A stretch of DNA of 5,462 nt from Chitinophagaceae bacterium. Lineage in GTDB: Bacteria; Bacteroidota; Bacteroidia; Chitinophagales; Chitinophagaceae. The stretch covers positions 1-5,462 of the forward strand of contig PLEB01000104.1 of NCBI GenBank assembly GCA_003136915.1, read 5' to 3'. Under the pieces are notes generated by a model. That model did not search any database. It was not told the origin of the DNA and worked only from the letters and a program-made list of their open reading frames with translations. Made by a program: the position numbers and the translations under genes. Shown here in pieces: positions 1 to 5,462 of this stretch (position 1 is its first letter; the number at the start of each line of letters is the position of its first letter).

Positions 1-896
1 TCTGCATTTACCTTTTTATTCCTTCAAAAATCGTCCTATCAAAAATAACCATCACACACTCGACGATAAGCGCCGCATCCCGAATTCTCTCAAGCGAAGA
101 AAATTGGGATAAATGGTGGCGAAATTCAGACGGGCTCCGGCACACAAAGAATACTCCATTTACTTTTAGTGAGGCCGAATTTAAACTGGACCATCGATCT
201 GCTAATGTAGCAGGCATCCGGATTCTTTCAGGCAAATTGATGCTGAATAGTATTCTAAGTCTGATTTCTTTTGCTACCGACTCTACAGGTGCCGTTTGGC
301 AATGCGAACTTCCCGCCGGAAATAGCCCGCTCAGCAGACTGGCGAATTACAAAAAGGCGTTGGAGATAAAGAATGACATGACCCTCATCCTTGATAATTT
401 CAACGCCTTCATTTCGGATCCGAAAAACGTGTACGGAGTTTCTATATTTCGCGGCTCTACAAAGGATACCTTCCTTTTATCGGCCAAATACAGGAATCCG
501 GTTTATCCTTCCACTGCAGAAATATACCGCTATCTCATTCCTCTGCGGAAAAGCATTGCAAGCCAGCATGCCGAAATAACCGGATATCCCATGGTAAATG
601 TCAGCAGGCAGGATGACAGCAGTTACGAGGTTCAGGTTGCCATTCCTACCAATCGCTTATTGCAGGGAAAAGATTCCCTGTTTGTGCGCCGCATGGTTCC
701 CGGAAACTTCCTGGTTTGTGAAGTGCAGGGTGGTGAATACACAATCAGAGAAGAATTAAAGCAACTGGAATATTACATTAATGATTATGGCAAAACCGTG
801 ATGGCCATCGCTTTTCAGTCCCTCGTTACCGATCGGATGAATGAGCCAGATACAAGTAAATGGGTAACACTTTTATACGTGCCGGTAAGAAGGTAA
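1..896 (+). CDS. Membrane-anchored SRPBCC-like / GyrI-like effector-binding domain protein (5' partial)
   Basis: The frame beginning at base 3 is open without a stop to TAA at 894-896, giving a 297-residue C-terminal fragment; the true start lies left of the window. The first visible residues (CIYLFIPSKI) look like the end of a transmembrane anchor running into the IPxKI junction seen in Bacteroidota SRPBCC proteins. Then comes an SRPBCC (polyketide cyclase-like) region, roughly fragment residues 13-140, with the tryptophan-rich motif NWDKWW near residues 34-39. Roughly residues 143-297 resemble a GyrI-like small-molecule-binding domain: a YPS..EIY segment, TGYPMVNV, a central AIPT, and the terminal W-x-T-x-x-Y-x-P-V signature (KWVTLLYVPV). 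No DNA-binding domain is visible, so this is probably a ligand-binding protein and not a transcription factor. Function and ligand are unknown. In-frame TTG 237 and ATG 240 are internal codons, not the start, because the homologous N-terminal domain continues upstream of them. Assignment is from motif recognition only. Confidence 0.8.
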   Translation, partial: CIYLFIPSKIVLSKITITHSTISAASRILSSEENWDKWWRNSDGLRHTKNTPFTFSEAEFKLDHRSANVAGIRILSGKLMLNSILSLISFATDSTGAVWQCELPAGNSPLSRLANYKKALEIKNDMTLILDNFNAFISDPKNVYGVSIFRGSTKDTFLLSAKYRNPVYPSTAEIYRYLIPLRKSIASQHAEITGYPMVNVSRQDDSSYEVQVAIPTNRLLQGKDSLFVRRMVPGNFLVCEVQGGEYTIREELKQLEYYINDYGKTVMAIAFQSLVTDRMNEPDTSKWVTLLYVPVRR

Positions 897-910
897 AACT
901 GCCCGATTTT

Positions 911-935
911 AATTGCCCGGAAGGGTTATTTTCAT
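911..935 (+). terminator. Possible weak intrinsic terminator after the SRPBCC/GyrI gene
   Basis: Bases 911-918 (AATTGCCC) can pair with 923-930 (GGGTTATT) around a GGAA loop, which fits the GNRA tetraloop pattern. The stem has three G-C pairs next to the loop, one G-U, one T-T mismatch and three A-T pairs, and T-rich sequence follows. It lies 14 bases after the stop of the upstream gene, a sensible place for a terminator. The stem is imperfect and the T tract is interrupted by A and C, so it may be inactive or only partly effective. Confidence 0.3.
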
Positions 936-943
936 TAATTTAC
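912..943 (+). promoter_or_regulatory. Weak Bacteroidota-type promoter candidate for the receptor operon
   Basis: ATTG at 912-915 is followed, after a 20-base spacer, by TAATTTAC at 936-943. The Bacteroidota housekeeping promoter consensus is TTTG near -33 and TAnnTTTG near -7 with about this spacing, so this matches in part: the last two bases of the -7 element differ. It overlaps the possible terminator hairpin. The operon needs a promoter somewhere in this 118-base gap unless it is read through from the gene upstream, but the match is weak and could be chance in AT-rich sequence. Confidence 0.2.
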
Positions 944-1014
944 CGCTGCGTATAATTCTAACCAAACGATCTTCTGATTGGGCACTGCCAGTGAAGGGAA
1001 AACGTCTTCCGTTT

Positions 1015-1749
1015 ATGAGTCACCGTGTTGCTTTTCTTTTGGGAATTTCATGTCATTTACTTTTTGCCGTTCAATCCTCCGCTCAACAAATTCCACCCGA
1101 TTCAGTCTTTTATTCGAGTTCCGTTTCAAATCTCTACCACACTTATTTAGCTCAAATTGGGGAGAATGCGCGCTTATATAATGGCCCGGAGTACATAAGA
1201 AATGGCGTTAAGGCAAGTGGCTTTGCTTTTTTTCAATCTGACAGCATGCTTAACGGTTCGGTTTCCTACAACGGATTGATCTATCCGGATCTGCGCCTTT
1301 ACTATGATCTCGTTCAAGATGAACTGGTAACATTCAATTATGCGCATGACGCACTGATCGGGATTTCAAAAGAGAACGTGGATTCCTTCATTATAGATGG
1401 TCATCATTTCATCAGGTTCAATGCGGGTCATTCGAATGGGACTATTCCGGGCGATGGATACTATGAACAACTGGCCTGGAGCGAACCTGCTGTTTATGTA
1501 AGAAGAGAGAAAAAACTATTGGCGCCTTCCGGATATGAGGATCCGAAATACAAGCAATACAACACGTATTACCTGAAAATAAATAACAGCTTTAATGAAG
1601 TGGGTGGGAAAAATGAATTACTTGATCTTTTGAAGGACCACAAGGACGCGGTTAAGAATTTTATCCGGACTAACAAACTCAATTTCAAAAAAAGATTTGA
1701 GGAAGCGATTGTGCGGGTATCTGTATTTTACTCACAGATAAAGAACTGA
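1015..1749 (+). CDS. Uncharacterised secreted (periplasmic or outer-membrane-associated) protein, 244 aa
   Basis: I do not recognise a named family. The ATG at 1015 is chosen because it places a signal peptide at the N-terminus: Arg4, a hydrophobic stretch at about 5-19, then SSAQQ, with likely cleavage after Ala23 leaving an N-terminal Gln. There is no lipobox (Cys13 is inside the hydrophobic core), so it is probably soluble or weakly membrane-associated. The mature part is rich in Tyr, Phe and Asn with beta-like alternation: LYNGPEY at 54-60, SYNGLIYPDLRLYYD at 84-98, then VDSFIIDGHHFIRF at 122-135 and GDGYYEQL at 146-153. The tail (about 200-244) is charged and probably helical (KNFIRTNKLNFKKRFEEA). 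Similar proteins occur next to TonB-dependent receptors in Bacteroidota, as far as I recall, without assigned function. It ends one base before the receptor gene starts, so it is almost certainly co-transcribed and perhaps translationally coupled. Its role in uptake or receptor assembly is inference only. A longer start at TTG 913 or GTG 991 is possible but less likely. Confidence 0.8.
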   Translation: MSHRVAFLLGISCHLLFAVQSSAQQIPPDSVFYSSSVSNLYHTYLAQIGENARLYNGPEYIRNGVKASGFAFFQSDSMLNGSVSYNGLIYPDLRLYYDLVQDELVTFNYAHDALIGISKENVDSFIIDGHHFIRFNAGHSNGTIPGDGYYEQLAWSEPAVYVRREKKLLAPSGYEDPKYKQYNTYYLKINNSFNEVGGKNELLDLLKDHKDAVKNFIRTNKLNFKKRFEEAIVRVSVFYSQIKN

Positions 1750-1750
1750 C

Positions 1751-4522
1751 ATGCGGTATTCCTATCTGTACCTTTTCCTCTTTTCATGCCTTTGCTGGCT
1801 CCATGTTTCCGCGCAGGACCAAAAAAAAATCACAGGTAACTTCCAGGGATATAGTTTCGCGAAGCTGGCAAATGAAATTGAAGCGCAAACCGGCGACCAT
1901 GTTTATTATGATCCCGTTGAAGTCGACAGCCTGCAGATCAATCTGGTGGCAGATCATGAAACGGTTGAAGAAATATTCGAAAAACTTTTCAAAGGGATAG
2001 ACTTTCATTATGCGATAACACCCGATGGAAATGTCTTTATCAGTCGCCGCTTCAGCATTCAAACTTCTCTGCCCAAACATTATTTTGACCAGGGAAAACC
2101 GGCCGGAGATACCACCGGACTATCCGAAATCTTCGATGAAAATGCTAATGCAGAAAAAACCAATCTAAAGGTCTCGGTCGATAACAAATTATTTGAAATC
2201 GGAAACCGGTATGCAAAAACAACATCCGGGAAGGTAACGGTAGCGGGGTATATACGTGATATAAAAACCGGTGAACCCATCATCGGCGCAACCTTGTCTG
2301 TCGACTCTCCGGCGACCATATTGAATACCGATCAATTCGGGTATTATTCACTCACCCTGACAAAAGGGCACCACCTGGTTAAGATCAGCAGCGTTGGAAT
2401 GAAAGATACCAGGCGGCAAATTTTACTTCACAGTGACGGCAAGCTCAATATAGATCTGGAGGAATATGTCGCGAGTCTCAAGGCCGTGATTGTTTCTGCA
2501 GAAAGAGCATCAAACACCAGAAGCGTTCAAATGGGCGTAAGTAAGTTGAATATTCAAACGATCAAACAGGTGCCGGTTGTTTTTGGAGAAACGGATATTC
2601 TAAAAGTAGTGCTTACGCTTCCGGGCGTCACTTCTGTTGGAGAAGCCAGTAATGGATTTAACGTAAGAGGAGGTTCTGCTGATCAAAACCTGATCCTTTT
2701 CAACGACGCAACAATTTATAACCCCAGTCACCTCTTTGGCTTTTTCTCTGCATTCGATCCGGATATTGTTAAGGGAATAGAATTATACAAAAGTGCCATC
2801 CCTGAAAAATACGGAGGAAGGTTGTCGTCTGTTCTGGATGTCACTGCCAAAGACGGAAACAATAAAAAATGGTCCGGTACCGGAGGCATCGGACCACTCA
2901 CCAGCAAGTTCACTATTGAAGGTCCGATCAAACAGGAAAAGACCTCGATTATTGCGGGTGTCAGAACAACGTATTCAAACTGGCTGCTCGGCCTGATCCC
3001 AAATTCTGTTTACAGTAACAGCAAGGCTAGTTTTTATGATGCCAATGTGCATATCAGCCATATCATTAATGGGAAAAATACCTTGTACCTCATGGGTTAT
3101 GTAAGCAGTGACAAGTTCAACCTGAATAACGATACCACTTATAAATACAGCAACCGCAACGCGAACATTAAATGGAAACACAACTTCAATAACAAGTCCT
3201 TTGCCGTCTTTACGGCGGGCCTCGACCATTACCAGTATTCCGTTTCAAGCACCCAGGTCCCCATAAATGGTTTTAATCTTGGTTTTGATATTAATCAGAC
3301 CTATCTGCGTGCTGATTTTACCTACGCGCCCAACAATAAACACCTGATCACATATGGATTGAATTCCATTTATTATAAACTGTTTCCTGGCACTTATAAA
3401 CCGGCGGGCGGTCAGTCCCTGGTCGTAAACAACACCGTTCCGGCAGAGCAGGCTTTAGAATCCGCGTTATATCTGGGCGACCAATATGCTATTACACCCG
3501 ACCTCTCGATCAACGCCGGCATCCGGTACTCGATGTTTAATTACCTGGGGCCGCATGATATTTATCAATACGTTCCTGGCTTGCCCCGGGAACTGGCTAC
3601 GCTGATGGATACGGTGTCCTATAAAAGCGGTAAAATAATCAAAACATACAGCGCACCGGAAATCAGGCTTTCTGCACGGTATTCCCTAACAGACAATACC
3701 TCATTGAAAATAAGTTTCAATACCATGCAGCAATATATTCATGTCATTTCAAATACCACAAACATTTCTCCAACAGATATCTGGAAATTAAGCGATCCGA
3801 ATATCAAGCCGCAGCAGGGACGACAACTTTCGCTGGGTCTTTATAGAAATTTCAGGTCCAACAGTATTGAAACTTCGCTCGAAGTGTATTACAAACAAAC
3901 GCAGGATTACCTTGATTACAAAAGCGGTGCGAGCCTTTTGCTGAATCATCATTTGGAAACAGATGTTTTTGAAACAAAAGGGAAAGCTTATGGAATCGAA
4001 TTTTTGCTGAAAAAGAATACAGGAAAAATAAATGGATGGATCAGCTATACATATTCCAGAACTTTCCTGAAAGAGGACGATCCCCTTGCCGGCCAAACAA
4101 TAAACGGAGGAAACTATTATCCTGCCAGTTTTGATAAGCCACACAATTTAAATTTTATCGGGAATTACCGGTTTTCCCATCGCTACAGTCTCTCTGTAAA
4201 TGTTATTTACAGCACCGGAAGACCCATCACACTGCCATTGGCTGTATACGATGTCGGCGGATCTTCCACATTGTATTATTCTGACAGGAATCAATACCGC
4301 ATTCCGGATTATTTCAGAACGGATCTATCCGTTACCATGGAAGACAACCAAAAGGTGAACAAGCTCACACATAATTCCTGGTCACTCGGGGTTTACAATT
4401 TAACCGGACGCCAGAACGCATATTCTGTTTATTTCGTGCAGCAAAATGGAAAAGTGCAAGGTTATCAGCTATCCATTTTCGGAACCCTGATTCCATTCAT
4501 AACCTATAATATTAAATTCTAG
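1751..4522 (+). CDS. TonB-dependent outer-membrane receptor with STN and carboxypeptidase-regulatory-like domains (DUF4249 partner type)
   Basis: This 923-residue protein is complete. Residues 1-21 form a signal peptide ending VSA before Gln22. Residues about 27-98 look like an STN (secretin/TonB N-terminal) domain (FAKLANEIEAQTG, then GNVFIS). A linker of about 60 residues without a visible domain follows. Residues about 162-240 form a carboxypeptidase-D regulatory-like beta-sandwich (GYIRDIKTGEPIIGATLSV, FGYYSLTL, VKISSVGM). The plug covers about 253-370 with FNVRGGSADQNLILFNDA at 303-320, YNPSHLFGFFSAFDPD at 323-338 and the end motif YGGRLSSVLDV at 354-364. The rest, with alternating aromatic strands, is the barrel, ending in a C-terminal Phe (YNIKF) as expected for a BAM-assembled protein. 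Such receptors import a ligand across the outer membrane using TonB-ExbBD energy. The plug wording is typical of receptors paired with DUF4249 lipoproteins, and the next gene is one; it is not a classic SusC. The ligand is unknown. The STN domain could contact an anti-sigma factor, but none is encoded here. No clear Shine-Dalgarno precedes the start, as is usual in this phylum. Confidence 0.93.
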   Translation: MRYSYLYLFLFSCLCWLHVSAQDQKKITGNFQGYSFAKLANEIEAQTGDHVYYDPVEVDSLQINLVADHETVEEIFEKLFKGIDFHYAITPDGNVFISRRFSIQTSLPKHYFDQGKPAGDTTGLSEIFDENANAEKTNLKVSVDNKLFEIGNRYAKTTSGKVTVAGYIRDIKTGEPIIGATLSVDSPATILNTDQFGYYSLTLTKGHHLVKISSVGMKDTRRQILLHSDGKLNIDLEEYVASLKAVIVSAERASNTRSVQMGVSKLNIQTIKQVPVVFGETDILKVVLTLPGVTSVGEASNGFNVRGGSADQNLILFNDATIYNPSHLFGFFSAFDPDIVKGIELYKSAIPEKYGGRLSSVLDVTAKDGNNKKWSGTGGIGPLTSKFTIEGPIKQEKTSIIAGVRTTYSNWLLGLIPNSVYSNSKASFYDANVHISHIINGKNTLYLMGYVSSDKFNLNNDTTYKYSNRNANIKWKHNFNNKSFAVFTAGLDHYQYSVSSTQVPINGFNLGFDINQTYLRADFTYAPNNKHLITYGLNSIYYKLFPGTYKPAGGQSLVVNNTVPAEQALESALYLGDQYAITPDLSINAGIRYSMFNYLGPHDIYQYVPGLPRELATLMDTVSYKSGKIIKTYSAPEIRLSARYSLTDNTSLKISFNTMQQYIHVISNTTNISPTDIWKLSDPNIKPQQGRQLSLGLYRNFRSNSIETSLEVYYKQTQDYLDYKSGASLLLNHHLETDVFETKGKAYGIEFLLKKNTGKINGWISYTYSRTFLKEDDPLAGQTINGGNYYPASFDKPHNLNFIGNYRFSHRYSLSVNVIYSTGRPITLPLAVYDVGGSSTLYYSDRNQYRIPDYFRTDLSVTMEDNQKVNKLTHNSWSLGVYNLTGRQNAYSVYFVQQNGKVQGYQLSIFGTLIPFITYNIKF

Positions 4523-4527
4523 GGTTT

Positions 4528-5462
4528 ATGGTCAAAGTGAGAATGAAATATATTTTATTATTATGCATGCTGATGAACACACTCACCTGCAGAAAAGCCT
4601 ACAATCCGCCGGCCATAAAAGCGAGTAATCACTATCTGGCCATCGACGGCTTCATCAATACAGGCAGTGATGCGTCTTCCAGTTTTACGCTATCACGTTC
4701 GCGCAATCTTACCGACACGGTGACAAATATCCCGGAATTAAATGCGCAGGTGAATATCCAGAGTGCCAATGGAAATAGTTACGCCTTAATTGATACAGGC
4801 TCCGATGGGGTGTATGTTAGCCCGCTCCTCAATCTGGATATAACACAGAATTATCAACTTGCAGTTACCACATCTGACGGCAACAAATATTTATCGGATT
4901 TTGTAGCACCTAAGATCGCACCACCGATCGACAGCGTTACCTGGGAATTATTATTGGATGACCCGACCACCGGGGCACAGGCAGTCAGAATTTACGTCAG
5001 TGGACATGATCCAACCAACAACACGCATTATTACCGCTGGGATTATTTGGAAACCTATGAACATGTTTCAGTTTTTGATTCGCCTTGGGGAGTAAGCAAT
5101 GGCCTGATCTATCCGCTGCCGACCGGTGTAAGTACGCATACCTGCTGGACTACCAGTCATTCCGATGACATTCTTCTCGGATCTTCCGTTGCGTTAAGTA
5201 ATGATGTGATCAGCCATGCCCAGTTAGCAAATTTTCCGCAAAACGATGCGAGAATGGATATTGAATATAGTATCCTGGTCCGACAATATCCACTGACCCT
5301 CGACGGTTATAATTATTGGTCGACAGTTCAGAAAAACTCCCAGTCCCTGGGCGGCCTTTTTGATCTGCAGCCTTCGCAGGTTACAGGAAATATCCACGGA
5401 GTAACCGATCCAAAGGACCCCGTGTTAGGCTACATATCAGCTTCATCGGTCCAGGAACAAAG
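4528..5462 (+). CDS. DUF4249 domain-containing outer-membrane lipoprotein (3' partial)
   Basis: The frame is open from ATG 4528 to the right edge, giving 311 codons plus two bases; family members are usually about 370-420 residues, so the C-terminus is missing. ATG 4543 (residue 6) is an equally possible start and gives a tighter signal peptide. The hydrophobic stretch at about 8-20 ends in TLTC, with Cys21 as the probable lipidation site, although the box is atypical (Thr at -1 and -3). DUF4249 hallmarks follow: HYLAIDGFIN at 35-44, FTLSRS at 53-58, LNAQVNIQSANG at 71-82, IDSVTWE at 134-140, YYRWDYLETYE at 168-178, CW at 206-207, DDILLGSS at 213-220, EYSILVRQYPLTLDGYNYW at 246-264, then LFDLQPSQVTGNIHGVTDP at 277-295 and GYISAS at 301-306. 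The family has no agreed biochemical function. It nearly always sits beside a TonB-dependent receptor, as here with a 5-base gap, and is thought to act as its surface partner in a SusD-like manner; that role is inference. Confidence 0.9.
   Translation, partial: MVKVRMKYILLLCMLMNTLTCRKAYNPPAIKASNHYLAIDGFINTGSDASSSFTLSRSRNLTDTVTNIPELNAQVNIQSANGNSYALIDTGSDGVYVSPLLNLDITQNYQLAVTTSDGNKYLSDFVAPKIAPPIDSVTWELLLDDPTTGAQAVRIYVSGHDPTNNTHYYRWDYLETYEHVSVFDSPWGVSNGLIYPLPTGVSTHTCWTTSHSDDILLGSSVALSNDVISHAQLANFPQNDARMDIEYSILVRQYPLTLDGYNYWSTVQKNSQSLGGLFDLQPSQVTGNIHGVTDPKDPVLGYISASSVQEQ

Noticed and set aside
8..235. Minus-strand open frame of 75 codons at the left edge
   Set aside because: It lies opposite the open plus frame that encodes the recognisable SRPBCC region, has no family features, and is best explained as a shadow.
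951..958. TATAATTC as a -10 box of the sigma-70 type
   Set aside because: It resembles the enteric consensus, but Bacteroidota promoters use a different -7/-33 pattern and no good upstream element stands at the right distance.
913..1014. Extended N-terminus of the 244-aa protein from TTG 913 or GTG 991
   Set aside because: These starts put 34 or 8 extra residues, including several basic ones, ahead of a normal signal peptide that begins neatly at ATG 1015. TTG 913 also follows directly on an in-frame stop at 910-912 and lies in the probable terminator hairpin.
897..1014. Riboswitch, tRNA or small RNA in the intergenic gap
   Set aside because: No cloverleaf, conserved riboswitch core or strong extended secondary structure could be seen in 118 bases beyond the one weak hairpin.
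978..1181. Plus-strand open frame overlapping the start of the 244-aa gene
   Set aside because: The composition is low-complexity Ser/Phe and it overlaps, in another frame, the well-supported signal peptide and mature start.
3788..4144. Minus-strand open frame of 118 codons within the receptor gene
   Set aside because: It is wholly antisense to the barrel-coding sequence, contains no recognisable domain and has no promoter or neighbour to support it.
1751..5462. Classic SusC/SusD glycan-uptake pair
   Set aside because: The plug motifs and the 923-residue length differ from SusC/RagA, and the lipoprotein shows DUF4249 motifs and not the helical TPR-like SusD pattern. No glycoside hydrolase gene is present.

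Overview
The window looks like a chromosomal segment from a Bacteroidota bacterium, most likely of the Chitinophagaceae/Sphingobacteriia type. The basis is the pairing of a TonB-dependent outer-membrane receptor with a DUF4249 lipoprotein, signal peptides ending in Ala-Gln, no clear Shine-Dalgarno sequences before the starts, and moderate GC. This placement comes from family knowledge and not from a database match. All genes are on the + strand, and no RNA genes, mobile elements, CRISPR arrays or large repeats were seen.

Layout: (1) Bases 1-896 hold the 3' part of a gene that enters from outside the window. The frame is open from base 3 and encodes a membrane-anchored SRPBCC-like plus GyrI-like (effector-binding) protein. 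(2) Bases 897-1014 are the only real intergenic gap (118 nt). It contains a weak hairpin that could act as a terminator and a weak promoter candidate. (3) Bases 1015-1749 encode an uncharacterised secreted protein of 244 aa. (4) One base later, 1751-4522 encode a 923-aa TonB-dependent receptor with an N-terminal STN domain, a carboxypeptidase-regulatory-like domain, a plug and a 22-strand-type barrel region. (5) Five bases later, from 4528 to the right edge, lies a DUF4249 lipoprotein that is cut off by the window.

Genes 3-5 are packed with 1- and 5-base gaps and almost certainly form one operon. By analogy with SusC/SusD, the receptor is probably the energised outer-membrane channel and the DUF4249 lipoprotein its partner. 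The substrate cannot be read from the sequence. The secreted 244-aa protein is the least understood member and may be a third component. The STN domain leaves room for cell-surface signalling, but no FecR-type anti-sigma factor or ECF sigma factor is encoded in the window.
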